Positions 34,243 to 42,909 of a DNA stretch of 64,000 nt are shown one piece after another. The notes under the pieces were generated by a model. It was not told the origin of the DNA. It was given only the letters and a program-made list of their open reading frames with translations, and did not search any database. The translations under genes were made by a program, and so were the position numbers. The number at the start of each line of letters is the position of its first letter. Positions within the stretch are counted from its first letter, which is position 1. Source of the stretch: Cytophagales bacterium (GTDB lineage: Bacteria; Bacteroidota; Bacteroidia; Cytophagales; Thermoflexibacteraceae); contig JAAFKA010000013.1 in NCBI GenBank assembly GCA_013299115.1, forward strand, positions 78,170-142,169. Reading direction: 5' to 3'.

Positions 34243-35265
34243 ATGCAATACAAACTTTTTGGCAAAACAGGGCTTCGCGTATCTGAATTGTGCTTGGGTG
34301 CCATGACCTTCGGCGAAGAATGGGGGACAGGAGCAAACAAACAAGAAAGCAAAAATATTTTTGATGCTTTTGTAAAGGCTGGGGGCAATTTTATAGACAC
34401 TGCCAACCGTTATACAGAAGGGACAAGTGAAAAATTTTTGGCAGAATTTATCGGCTTAGAAAGAGATAGATTTGTGCTTGCCTCCAAATATTCTTTGTAT
34501 GACCGCAGAGATGACATTAATGCAGCAGGCAACCACCGCAAAAATTTGATAAGGTCTTTGGAAGGCAGTCTTAAAAGATTGAATACCAATTATTTAGACA
34601 TTCTCTGGGTTCATGCTTGGGATTTTACCACTTCTCCCGAAGAAGTCATGCGAGGTTTAGACGATATGGTGAGGCAGGGCAAAGTCTTGTATGTAGGCGT
34701 ATCCGACACGCCTGCATGGGTCATAGCACAGGCAAACACCTTAGCCGACTTGCGTGGGTGGACTTCTTTTGCAGGTTTGCAGATAGAATACAGCCTGATA
34801 CAACGGACAGCCGAAAGAGATTTGATACCCATGGCAAAACATTTTGGCATGGCTATTACGCCTTGGGCTCCGTTGGGGGCAGGTATGCTCACAGGCAAGC
34901 ACAACGAAAAAGCTGCCGAAGGTGCAAGATTGACCGAAAAAAGTGTGAAAATGAACGAAAGAAACCGCAATATAGCCAAAAAAGTGAGTGAAATTGCCCA
35001 AAAACTCAAAGCAAGCCCTGCCCAAATTGCTTTGAATTGGCTACGTCAACAGCACCAGCAAATTATTCCCATTGTAGGTTCTCGCAAAGTGCCACAAATT
35101 CAAGATTCGTTGGGTTGCATCAATTTCCAAATTCCTGCCGAATTTATGAAAGAACTAACCGAAGTGAGTGCCATAGAGTTGGGTTTCCCACACGACTTTT
35201 TGGCTTCGCCCGGCGTACAAGATGTGATGTTTGCAGACTTTAAAGATACGTTGCAAAAAAGATGA
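34243..35265 (+). CDS. Aldo/keto reductase
   Basis: A 340-aa NADPH-dependent oxidoreductase with TIM-barrel fold. The catalytic tetrad is visible: Asp52 and Tyr57 in IDTANRYTEG, Lys82 in ASKYS, His124 in ILWVHAWD. The cofactor-binding end has PIVGSRKVPQIQDSLG. It is closest in style to the YajO/AKR12-13-like group acting on aldehydes and sugars; the substrate is unknown. The stop overlaps the start of the SDR gene by four bases (ATGA), so the two are translationally coupled. Confidence 0.93.
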   Translation: MQYKLFGKTGLRVSELCLGAMTFGEEWGTGANKQESKNIFDAFVKAGGNFIDTANRYTEGTSEKFLAEFIGLERDRFVLASKYSLYDRRDDINAAGNHRKNLIRSLEGSLKRLNTNYLDILWVHAWDFTTSPEEVMRGLDDMVRQGKVLYVGVSDTPAWVIAQANTLADLRGWTSFAGLQIEYSLIQRTAERDLIPMAKHFGMAITPWAPLGAGMLTGKHNEKAAEGARLTEKSVKMNERNRNIAKKVSEIAQKLKASPAQIALNWLRQQHQQIIPIVGSRKVPQIQDSLGCINFQIPAEFMKELTEVSAIELGFPHDFLASPGVQDVMFADFKDTLQKR

Positions 35266-35978
35266 ACATTATTATCACAGGAGCAAGCAGTGGCATAGGT
35301 TACGCCACTGCCTTGCAACTCAGCGAAAACCCCGCAAACTACGTATTGGCTATTTCTCGCAGCGAAGACAAACTACAAGAACTCAAAAAACAGTCAGATT
35401 CTTTGTATCGTCATGACAATTTATTGCCACTTGCCTTAGACATAGAGGGCAACATCACAGGCAATGATTTTGGGCTGTTGCAAAAACAAATAGACAAATT
35501 AGGGGAAATTCACGTACTCATCAACAATGCAGGGGCTTTGCTCAACAAACCTTTTTTGGAACTAACAGACGAAGATTGGTTGCAAATGTACCAAACCAAC
35601 GTCTTGGGTGCTGTTCACCTTATCAAAAAAGTGTTGCCTTTTATGGGCAAAACCCAACGAGGGCATATTGTCAATATTGGCAGCATGGGAGGATATCAGG
35701 GCAGTAGCAAATTCAGAGGATTGGCGGCGTACAGTGCCAGCAAAGCAGCTTTGGCTAACCTGACGGAGTGCCTTGCCGAAGAATTAGCTGAACAAAATAT
35801 AGCTGTAAACTGTTTGGCGTTGGGTGCAGTGCAAACCGAAATGTTGCACAAGGCTTTCCCCACCTACCAAGCCCCCGTAAGCAGCCAAGAAATGGCACAA
35901 TACATTGCTTTTTTTGCCACACATGGGCAGTTGTTCCAAAACGGCAAAATTGTACCTTTGTCATTGAGTACACCTTAA
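35262..35978 (+). CDS. Short-chain dehydrogenase/reductase (SDR)
   Basis: A 238-aa classical SDR. The cofactor loop TGASSGIG is at 6-13, the NNAG motif follows in VLINNAGALL, and the active site has Ser in NIGSMGGYQG and Tyr-x-x-x-Lys in AYSASKAAL. It probably reduces or oxidises a small carbonyl or alcohol with NAD(P). It is coupled to the aldo/keto reductase upstream and followed after 33 bases by a threonine dehydrogenase-like gene, forming a three-gene oxidoreductase operon. Confidence 0.92.
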   Translation: MNIIITGASSGIGYATALQLSENPANYVLAISRSEDKLQELKKQSDSLYRHDNLLPLALDIEGNITGNDFGLLQKQIDKLGEIHVLINNAGALLNKPFLELTDEDWLQMYQTNVLGAVHLIKKVLPFMGKTQRGHIVNIGSMGGYQGSSKFRGLAAYSASKAALANLTECLAEELAEQNIAVNCLALGAVQTEMLHKAFPTYQAPVSSQEMAQYIAFFATHGQLFQNGKIVPLSLSTP

Positions 35979-36011
35979 ATGTAGAAAAGTATATAACCAA
36001 TAACCAACACC

Positions 36012-36986
36012 ATGCACAACGATAGAATCTTAATCACAGGGGCTTGTGGGCAACTCGGCTCTGAATTGACCCTTGCCTTGCGAAATTTGTATGGCGAGGC
36101 AAATGTAGTAGCCACCGACCTTACGCCCCCCAAAGGCGGCGAAATAGCGGAAGGAATTTTTGAAAAATTAGACATTTTAGATGGCGAACAAATGGCTACG
36201 CTGGTGCGAAAATACAAAATCACACAGATTTACCATTTGGCAGCTATCTTGTCGGCAGCAGGCGAAAAAAATCCAAAAATGGCATGGAAAGTCAATATGG
36301 ACGGCACTTTCAATGTTTTTGACGTGGCAGTAGAGCAAAAAGTAGAAAAAGTCTATTTTCCAAGTTCTATTGCAGTTTTTGGACCTAATACACCACCCAA
36401 CTATACGCCCCAATACACCATTATGAACCCTCGTACTGTGTATGGAATTAGCAAATTGGCGGGAGAAAGATGGTGCAAATATTATTTTGACAACTACCAA
36501 CTCGATGTACGCAGCTTGCGTTACCCTGGACTGATAAGCTACAAAACGCCGCCCGGTGGTGGCACTACAGACTATGCAGTAGATATTTTTTACAAAGCCG
36601 TAGCCAAACAGCCTTATCAATGTTTTTTGAAGGCTGACACGTATCTGCCCATGATGTATATGCCCGATGCCATCAAAGCTACCTTAGATTTGATGCACGC
36701 AGATTTTGACAAAATAAAATTGCGTGGGGGCTATAATTTGGCTGCTATGAGTTTTTGCCCTTCGGAGTTAGCAACCGAAATACGCCATTATGAGCCTGAT
36801 TTTCAGGTGAGTTACGTACCTGATTTTCGCCAAAAAATTGCCGACTCCTGGCCTCAAAGCATAGACGACAGCAAAGCAAGAGCAGATTGGCAATGGAAAC
36901 CTGACTATACAATTTCTATGATGACTCAAGATATGTTGCATAATCTAAAATTGTTGCAAAATCAGCAAGAAGAGGTATTGGTGTAG
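36012..36986 (+). CDS. SDR-type L-threonine 3-dehydrogenase
   Basis: A 324-aa extended SDR resembling the GalE-like L-threonine dehydrogenases common in Bacteroidota. The NAD loop is TGACGQLGSEL (9-19). The diagnostic stretches are HLAAILSAAGEKNPKMAWKVNMDGTFNV, Ser-Tyr-Lys in FPSSIAVFGP and VYGISKLAGE, and RYPGLISYKTPPGGGTTDYAV; the last is typical of threonine dehydrogenase rather than sugar epimerases. The reaction gives 2-amino-3-ketobutyrate. The Kbl partner is not adjacent. It ends the oxidoreductase operon, followed by a hairpin at 36999. Confidence 0.88.
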   Translation: MHNDRILITGACGQLGSELTLALRNLYGEANVVATDLTPPKGGEIAEGIFEKLDILDGEQMATLVRKYKITQIYHLAAILSAAGEKNPKMAWKVNMDGTFNVFDVAVEQKVEKVYFPSSIAVFGPNTPPNYTPQYTIMNPRTVYGISKLAGERWCKYYFDNYQLDVRSLRYPGLISYKTPPGGGTTDYAVDIFYKAVAKQPYQCFLKADTYLPMMYMPDAIKATLDLMHADFDKIKLRGGYNLAAMSFCPSELATEIRHYEPDFQVSYVPDFRQKIADSWPQSIDDSKARADWQWKPDYTISMMTQDMLHNLKLLQNQQEEVLV

Positions 36987-36998
36987 GTAATTTCTCTT

Positions 36999-37030
36999 AT
37001 ACTTACCAAGCTTATAAACTTGGTAAGTAT
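36999..37030. terminator. Bidirectional terminator hairpin
   Basis: ATACTTACCAAG (36999-37010) pairs with CTTGGTAAGTAT (37019-37030), followed by A-rich sequence. It lies between the convergent threonine dehydrogenase and SCO genes. Confidence 0.8.
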
Positions 37031-37045
37031 AAAAATTCATAACAG

Positions 37046-37717
37046 CTACTCCTTTTTCAGCCTCTCAATATCTGCCACCAAATCCTGCATTTCTAACAGC
37101 AAAGTGCCGTTGTAAATCCCTCTGATGCGGAGATTTTTGTCCACCAAAATAAAATGTTCGGTGTGCAAGAACTCTGTACTGTCTTTGGTAAAACCAATGT
37201 CTTCCTCTGCAAAATAGGATTGGCGAGCCAATTCATAGGTTTTGGCTTTGCTGCCTGTCAAAAAATGCCAATTTGGTTGTTGAATATCATAGCGTTGAGC
37301 ATATTCCTGCAAACGTGGCAAACTGTCTATCCACGGCGTTACGCTGTACGACAAAAATGCTACTTGTTCGTCTTGTTTGTATTGTTTGGCAACTGTTTTG
37401 AGGTTTTTTGTCATCACAGGACAAATGCTACCACAAGAAGTGAAAAAGAAATTTGCCACATGGACTTTGCCAAATACAAAATTGTTGTCAATCACCTGCC
37501 CGTTTTGGTTGGTGAAGGCAAAATTAGCAAGGCGGTGGCTCACTTTTTCTGTAACTTCGCTGCTACTTGTCAAAAATAAAGGATTAAATTCGGGTGTGTT
37601 GTAGTAGGGCAACACTTCCAATTCTCCTGATTTTTTTGGGCTATTGCAAGCCCAAAGAATGGTTGCAAAAAAACAAAAGCCTATTATTTTTTTGCTAAAA
37701 GATGCTATCTGAAACAT
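37046..37717 (-). CDS. SCO1/SenC-family lipoprotein
   Basis: A 223-aa thioredoxin-fold copper chaperone. A lipoprotein signal ends ILWAC (Cys24). The copper site has Cys95 and Cys99 in TSCGSICPVM and a downstream His in LHTEHFILVD (His185 or His188). SCO proteins deliver copper to, or reduce, the CuA centre of cytochrome oxidase, and some act as thiol reductases. The start overlaps the end of the MORN-like gene by 23 bases, making it the last gene of the YHYH-MORN-SCO operon. No oxidase gene lies nearby. Confidence 0.93.
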   Translation of the reverse strand: MFQIASFSKKIIGFCFFATILWACNSPKKSGELEVLPYYNTPEFNPLFLTSSSEVTEKVSHRLANFAFTNQNGQVIDNNFVFGKVHVANFFFTSCGSICPVMTKNLKTVAKQYKQDEQVAFLSYSVTPWIDSLPRLQEYAQRYDIQQPNWHFLTGSKAKTYELARQSYFAEEDIGFTKDSTEFLHTEHFILVDKNLRIRGIYNGTLLLEMQDLVADIERLKKE

Positions 37718-38273
37718 TTTTACAATTTTTAGTGCCTAATAAACCATAACGGCGACCTTTGCTAATTACATAATTGCTTTTGAGTTTGCCGTTTTCATAC
37801 CATACTTTTTGTCTGCCTTCTTCCTGCCCTTGGTCGTAGTGGAGTTCACGCCAAAGTTGTCCGTTTTCTGCCCAGTCTTTGCAACTGCCCTGATACACAT
37901 CTTGCTCAAAATGATAGGCTAATTTGGGTTTTCCATTGCCCCACCACTCCAAATATTGCCCTGTCTTTTTACCCTTCTCAAAATAACGAACAGACTGCAA
38001 GACCTGATTGAGATAAAATTCTTTCCATTCGCCATCGGGCAAGCCCTGCCAATAGTTGTTGATTTGCAAAGTATCATGCGTAGGCGAATTGAGCAGGTAC
38101 AATTTGCCAGAAAACAAGGTATCTTGCACATAAGTCAATCCGTCTGCCATTTTTAGGTCAATGCCCTCTAACGAAGCAGAGGGCAAATGTTTGTGTGGGC
38201 TTTTGTGGTGGTGTGGGCTTTGGCATTGCACCCAAAACCCTACACAACAAAAGAGAATAAATAGATTTTTCAT
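37695..38273 (-). CDS. His-rich lipoprotein with MORN-like repeats
   Basis: The ATG at 38273 gives 192 aa with a lipoprotein signal (ILFCCVGFWVQC, Cys17). A His-rich stretch follows directly (SPHHHKSPHKH, about 19-29). The rest has repeats of the MORN/YwqK kind: LPDGEWKEFYLNQ, KKTGQYLEWWGNGKPK, GSCKDWAENGQLWREL and GRQKVWYENGKLKS. The His cluster next to the membrane anchor could bind metal, which fits its place between YHYH and SCO genes, but this is inference. It begins 14 bases after the YHYH gene and overlaps the SCO gene. Confidence 0.8.
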   Translation of the reverse strand: MKNLFILFCCVGFWVQCQSPHHHKSPHKHLPSASLEGIDLKMADGLTYVQDTLFSGKLYLLNSPTHDTLQINNYWQGLPDGEWKEFYLNQVLQSVRYFEKGKKTGQYLEWWGNGKPKLAYHFEQDVYQGSCKDWAENGQLWRELHYDQGQEEGRQKVWYENGKLKSNYVISKGRRYGLLGTKNCKNVSDSIF

Positions 38274-38286
38274 GGTTTTTCTTTTT

Positions 38287-40263
38287 TTACTTCGTCCACG
38301 TCCCAGCCACTCCAAAATAGCCATTGCCATTGATATAAGGAGGGTCTGCGGTGATGTGGTAGTGATAAATTCCATTTGGATAGTCGGCAGTGGCGTGTTT
38401 ATGTCCGTGATAGGCATCGAGGTTTGCACTTGTCAGCGTAGTGCCATTTTCTAAGGGACCATAGACAGGGAAGCCGTCTAACAAAAATCCTAACAACGCA
38501 TCTTTACCTTTTGTAGTAGTCAAGAAATTAGGCTCAATGTGGTAGTGGTATTCATTCATTGGCGTTGGGTGTCCGCCATACAAATCAAAAGATACATATT
38601 CACCCACATTTGGCGAAATTAACTGACTTTGGGCTTGGTATTGGTTGAAAAAAGCAACGCCATTCAACGCAACACCAATCGTGGCAGCCCCCAGAGTTTG
38701 TTTGTTTGTGGCTTCGGTTGGGTTCATGGGTATTCTAAACGTGATGTTTGAAGTAGCCACTTTGTTGCCTGGTGCCTGATTAAAACCTGCTCTGGTATCA
38801 TTCACGTACAAGGTGCTTTCCCATTCTGTGTTTTTATAGTAAGGACTTTTGTGGTCTGGTCTGCCGTTGGATTTGATAACTACAAAATTTCCGTCTTGTG
38901 TAACAGAAGTAGCCCCATAAATTCTGCGGTAAATAGCCAAAGGGTCTGCTACGGTGGACGTAGTGCCTGTGCCTGAAATGGCTATGGTGTTGCTGCCCGA
39001 AGTTTGGTTGCCATTGACAGTTACGTTGCCACTGTAAACCACTGCCGAAGTAGGGGCAAAAGTGATTGTTACTAACTGTGTGCCGCCGTTGGCATTGACT
39101 GTGCCACTAAACGCAGCCGAAAATCCTGCTGGCAAAGTTAAACCTGTAACAGTCAAATTGCCTGTGCCTGTATTCGTGATAGTCAAGACTTTTGTAGCTG
39201 TTTTGCCTGTTTCTACGTTGCCAAAAGCCAAACTGCCACTCAAACCAATAATTCTTGTGGAAGTAGCCACCGAAGTTCCTGTAACACTCACAAGATTTCC
39301 GCCACTGTCGGCATTGGAGTTAATTGTAATATTGCCATTGAAAGTGCCAACTGTGGTGGGTGCAAACGTAATTTTGACCTCTACGCTGGCATCTGCTGCC
39401 AAGGTGCCACTGTTGTAACTGCTTTGGTAGCCTGTGGGTACACTTACACTTTGAATGGTAAGGGGACTGTTGCCTGTGTTTTTAATGGTAAAAGTTTTTT
39501 CGGCTTTGTTATTGACCTCAATGCTACCAAAATCTAAGGTTGAGGGCAACAAAGCAATGATTTTTGTAGGGCTTTGCGTGCCTGTACCCGAAATGGCAAG
39601 GGTGTTTGTACCTGTGCTGTGGTTGGCTGCTACGTTTACTGTGCCACTGTACGCAGTGGCTTGTGTAGGCTTGAACGTAATGGCAACCACCTGCGAACCT
39701 TTGGCAGCAATCGTACCACTGAAATTGCCACTAAAACCTGTGGGCAAACTGATGCCACTCACCACCAAATCTGCTGTGCCTGTGTTCTGAATGGTGAGGT
39801 TTTTCTGTGAACTTTCACCGACAGTAACCGTACCGAAGTTTAAATCTCCTACCAAATTGATAGATTTTACCAACTGTACTCCTTCGCCAGCTACGCTGAT
39901 GGTATTTGTGCCTGCCGTTTGGTTGCCTTGCACCGTAATAATGCCACTGAAGCTGCCCACCACATCAGGCGTAAAGGTAATATTCACTATTTGCGACCCT
40001 TGGGCGGGGATAGAACCCGCAAAAGAACCACTAAATTTGGCAGGTAAAATGAAGCCTGTAACCGACAAAGGCGAAGAACCTGTGTTGTTAATTGTAAAGG
40101 TTTTGGTAACACTTTTACCAATTTCTACCTGCCCAAAATTTAGGTTGCCACTAAGGGCAATAATTCTTGTTTCTGTTACTTCGTCTTTTTTGCTGCAAAA
40201 CGAAGTAAGGCTTGCTACTAAAACGAGCAATAATAGGTTGAAAACTCTATGTAAGTTTTTCAT
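38287..40263 (-). CDS. Lipoprotein with four choice-of-anchor-D (HYDIN-like) domains and a YHYH domain
   Basis: A 658-aa protein. Lipoprotein signal ends LTSFC (Cys23). Four Ig-like domains of ~100 residues (about 32-128, 130-228, 232-331, 334-434) repeat the pattern LxFGxVxxGxxxxKxxTIxNTG and end in ISGTG or VAGEG. The last ~210 residues form a YHYH domain: NEYHYHIEP, LDAYHGHKH and GIYHYHITADPPY are its His-rich motifs, probably metal-binding. Domains 1-4 may project the YHYH domain from the outer membrane. It heads an operon with the His-rich MORN-like lipoprotein and the SCO protein, which hints at metal (perhaps copper) handling. Confidence 0.88.
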   Translation of the reverse strand: MKNLHRVFNLLLLVLVASLTSFCSKKDEVTETRIIALSGNLNFGQVEIGKSVTKTFTINNTGSSPLSVTGFILPAKFSGSFAGSIPAQGSQIVNITFTPDVVGSFSGIITVQGNQTAGTNTISVAGEGVQLVKSINLVGDLNFGTVTVGESSQKNLTIQNTGTADLVVSGISLPTGFSGNFSGTIAAKGSQVVAITFKPTQATAYSGTVNVAANHSTGTNTLAISGTGTQSPTKIIALLPSTLDFGSIEVNNKAEKTFTIKNTGNSPLTIQSVSVPTGYQSSYNSGTLAADASVEVKITFAPTTVGTFNGNITINSNADSGGNLVSVTGTSVATSTRIIGLSGSLAFGNVETGKTATKVLTITNTGTGNLTVTGLTLPAGFSAAFSGTVNANGGTQLVTITFAPTSAVVYSGNVTVNGNQTSGSNTIAISGTGTTSTVADPLAIYRRIYGATSVTQDGNFVVIKSNGRPDHKSPYYKNTEWESTLYVNDTRAGFNQAPGNKVATSNITFRIPMNPTEATNKQTLGAATIGVALNGVAFFNQYQAQSQLISPNVGEYVSFDLYGGHPTPMNEYHYHIEPNFLTTTKGKDALLGFLLDGFPVYGPLENGTTLTSANLDAYHGHKHATADYPNGIYHYHITADPPYINGNGYFGVAGTWTK

Positions 40264-40510
40264 AAAATTTAGTTTAAAGTTATTTTATACAACTGATTGA
40301 AGTAATATTGGTGTAATTTTAAATATACTTTTTACAAATAAAAAATATAATTTTGATTTAATTTACAAAAAGTAAATTTATTTTACAAAGAATACTTGTG
40401 TAATAATTTAAGACAAAAATGATATTTTTTATATTAAGCTATACGATAGGGTTGAAAGAAGGTTACAAAAAATAATATTTTTTTTGGATAAATAGGAATT
40501 AAAATAAGTT

Positions 40511-40518
40511 TAGCTTTG
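40511..40518 (+). promoter_or_regulatory. Possible -7 element for the cytochrome b5-like gene
   Basis: TAGCTTTG matches TAnnTTTG, 24 bases before the ATG at 40543. The 279-base gap before the gene is otherwise AT-rich with nothing recognisable. Confidence 0.4.
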
Positions 40519-40542
40519 TATATTAAAATTTAACTGGGAAAT

Positions 40543-40782
40543 ATGACAAACTTACCCGAATATACACAGCAACAACTTGCCCTCCGCAATGGCAACGACA
40601 GGGAAGAAATTTGGGTGGCTTATAGAGGGCTGATTTATGATGTAACTTCTTCAAGGCTTTGGCGAAACGGCAAGCATTATGAACACTGGGCAGGACAAGA
40701 CCTTACGGCTGAACTTGCAGATGCTCCGCACACCGAAAAAGTTTTTGATAAATTTACACCCATTGGTAGGCTAAAATCGTAA
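40543..40782 (+). CDS. Small cytochrome b5-like haem-binding protein
   Basis: A 79-aa single-domain protein. The pattern ENGN-x-WVAYRGLIYDVTSSRLW (here beginning RNGNDREEIWVAY), then GKHYEHWAGQDLTAELADAPHTEKVF fits the short bacterial cytochrome b5/steroid-binding group. His65 (in DAPH) and a His in the KHYEHW stretch (His46 or His49) are the likely haem ligands. There is no signal peptide, so it is cytoplasmic. Electron partner unknown. The 201-aa hypothetical gene follows on the same strand after about 75 bases. Confidence 0.85.
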   Translation: MTNLPEYTQQQLALRNGNDREEIWVAYRGLIYDVTSSRLWRNGKHYEHWAGQDLTAELADAPHTEKVFDKFTPIGRLKS

Positions 40783-40857
40783 AAATAGGCACAGATTTGG
40801 CAAAAAGAATATAATATAGGCTTTAGCCTGTGATTTGTCAAAAAATAAAAAGTGTCT

Positions 40858-41457
40858 ATGTGGAAGAAAGTTATCTTTTGTTGGTTGGTGTTTATGAGTA
40901 TTTCGGCAGTTACGCACTATGTTAGAGGCTATTTTAAAACGCCAAAGCCTTATAAAAAAATTTTGGTTATTCAGCACCAAAATTTTGAGGGAACTATTGC
41001 TGCCACCAATACAGCCGAAAAAGGTTATTTGTTGCAACTAACCAATAAAGAAACAGGCAAGATTGATACAATTTTTTTGCGTTATGATGTCTATGCTTTG
41101 CAAACAGCAGATATTAACAACAACGGCAAGATAGATATTTGTATTGGCGTGGTAAACACCAAAAAACAACCCAAAACTCCCCAAAAAGATTTGTTCTTCT
41201 TGGAAATAGACGGTAGTGAAGTAAGACCACTATTGCCTCAATCTATTTTGAACAAAGACTTGGAAAGTTTTAAAGTCATAGAAAAAGAGGGACGAAGCAT
41301 TATTCGAACTATTGAGAGGGAAAAAAATCTGCAAAATCAAGTCATAGAATACACAGTAGGCGAATACTGTTGGCAAGATACTCAACTTAAATTATTGAGA
41401 TACAAAGGTAAAAAACTAACCCTGCCCAAAGCAAAATTTTTGATGTATCAGTTGTAA
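40858..41457 (+). CDS. Hypothetical membrane-anchored protein
   Basis: A 199-aa protein from the ATG at 40858; a GTG two codons earlier is also possible. One N-terminal hydrophobic segment (VIFCWLVFMSISAVTHYV) is followed by a beta-rich domain. It carries a calcium-loop-like ADINNNGKIDICIGVV (about 78-93), as seen in VCBS/FG-GAP-like repeats. No family was recognised. It may be periplasmic. It sits between the cytochrome b5-like gene and the large membrane protein, all on the plus strand and possibly cotranscribed. Confidence 0.7.
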   Translation: MWKKVIFCWLVFMSISAVTHYVRGYFKTPKPYKKILVIQHQNFEGTIAATNTAEKGYLLQLTNKETGKIDTIFLRYDVYALQTADINNNGKIDICIGVVNTKKQPKTPQKDLFFLEIDGSEVRPLLPQSILNKDLESFKVIEKEGRSIIRTIEREKNLQNQVIEYTVGEYCWQDTQLKLLRYKGKKLTLPKAKFLMYQL

Positions 41458-41508
41458 CTACTTATTAATTGTTAAATCCATCGTGCTTACTGTTTTATAG
41501 TTGTTGCT

Positions 41509-42897
41509 ATGTTTCGTTTTTTTAGAATCAATGACCCTTTTCGGTTATTATTTGTTTTTTTGATTTTGGTGAGTATTCGGCTTGCGTTTTTGCTTAATGA
41601 CGTACCCCTCACTGCTCTCGAAATCAAATGGGCTACGCTTGGCGAAAAACTAAGCGAAGGGTCAGCTATGTATGCAGGGGTCTGGGACAATACACCGCCT
41701 TTGTCAGCTTTTGTATTTTATATCTTAACAGCTTTGTTTGGCAAAAACTCGTGGGCAAATCATTCGTTGGCTGTCTTGTTGGTGATGTTTCAAGCCTATA
41801 TTTTCAATGCCGTTTTGCTTAAAAAGAATATTCACCGCGAAAAGTCTTACATTTCTGCCTTGTTGTATGTGCTGTTTATGGCGTGCTGTTTCGATTTTAT
41901 GGTGCTGTCGCCTATGCTCCTGTCTTTGACTTTTTTGGTACTGATGCTCCGCAATATTTTTTGGCTCAACGATGCTGCCTTAGACGAAGATGTTTTTAGG
42001 ATTGGTATTTATTTGGGGTTGGCAATCTTGACCTACTTGCCTAATTGGATATTTATTTTCTTTGTCTTGTTGGCTATTAGCTTTTTCCGAACTGCCTCCT
42101 TGCGACAATACATTTTGTTTTTCTATGGTTTGCTGTTGGTCATTGCCTTTTTTTCCTTGTTTTATGTGGTGCAAGGCTCTTTTGAGGAGTTTTTTAGTAC
42201 CTTTCTTTTTACTTTGTTCGATTTTAATTTTACCGAAACTTATACACCTTTGCGAAGTTTTGCAATGATTGGTGGCACGTTGCTATTTCTTTTGTTGCTT
42301 GGTATTTTCAAAACTTATTCGGCAAGGGGATTTATCAACTACCAAAGTCTCTGCCAACTGTTGATGGTGCTTTGGGCATTTTTTGCCACACCAACAGTAT
42401 TTATGGGACAACAATTTGCTCCTTTGCAAGTATTGGTATTTTTTCCTGCCTTAGTTTTTTTTGTTACTTACTTTTTCCTCCTAATCAAACGCAGGTGGCT
42501 GACCGAACTGTTTTTTCTCTGTTTTATTGGCGTCATCAGTTGGTTGGGTTATTACAGCACACATCTCTTGAGTTCTTCCACTTATTGGTTGCCTGCCACT
42601 GCCACCGTTGCACCTACTACACAAAAAGTATTGGTTTTGGGCAATAATTATCTGCCTTATTACCAAAATCAGTTGGCTACGCCCTATCTGAATTGGGAAT
42701 TTGCCCAAAAACATTTTAGTAATTTGGATTATTACAGCACAGTGATAGAAGTACACAAAGCATTTGAAAAAGAAAAACCTGACCTTATCATAGACCAAGT
42801 GGGTTTTATGCCCTCTTTGGTTGCTCGTATTCCTATGATTACAAACCAATACAAGCAAGACCCAAAGGATAAGGAGAAGTTTAGGTTAAAGAAATGA
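41509..42897 (+). CDS. Polytopic membrane protein, possibly GT-C-like
   Basis: A 462-aa protein with about ten to eleven hydrophobic helices and a soluble C-terminal part of ~90 residues (from about 370). The early segment SEGSAMYAGVWDNTPPLSAFVFYILTALFGK, with acidic residues between the first two helices, recalls GT-C glycosyltransferases of the ArnT/PMT kind, which use lipid-linked sugars. This similarity is only by eye. The C-terminal region (VLVLGNNYLPYY and PDLIIDQVGFMPSLV) resembles the soluble end of such proteins in Bacteroidota. It is convergent with rsgA. Confidence 0.6.
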   Translation: MFRFFRINDPFRLLFVFLILVSIRLAFLLNDVPLTALEIKWATLGEKLSEGSAMYAGVWDNTPPLSAFVFYILTALFGKNSWANHSLAVLLVMFQAYIFNAVLLKKNIHREKSYISALLYVLFMACCFDFMVLSPMLLSLTFLVLMLRNIFWLNDAALDEDVFRIGIYLGLAILTYLPNWIFIFFVLLAISFFRTASLRQYILFFYGLLLVIAFFSLFYVVQGSFEEFFSTFLFTLFDFNFTETYTPLRSFAMIGGTLLFLLLLGIFKTYSARGFINYQSLCQLLMVLWAFFATPTVFMGQQFAPLQVLVFFPALVFFVTYFFLLIKRRWLTELFFLCFIGVISWLGYYSTHLLSSSTYWLPATATVAPTTQKVLVLGNNYLPYYQNQLATPYLNWEFAQKHFSNLDYYSTVIEVHKAFEKEKPDLIIDQVGFMPSLVARIPMITNQYKQDPKDKEKFRLKK

Positions 42898-42909
42898 GAG
42901 TTATTTTTT

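Noticed and set aside
39062..40300. Plus-strand frames of 111-169 codons
   Set aside because: They are antisense to the repeated choice-of-anchor-D domains; their similarity to each other comes from those repeats.
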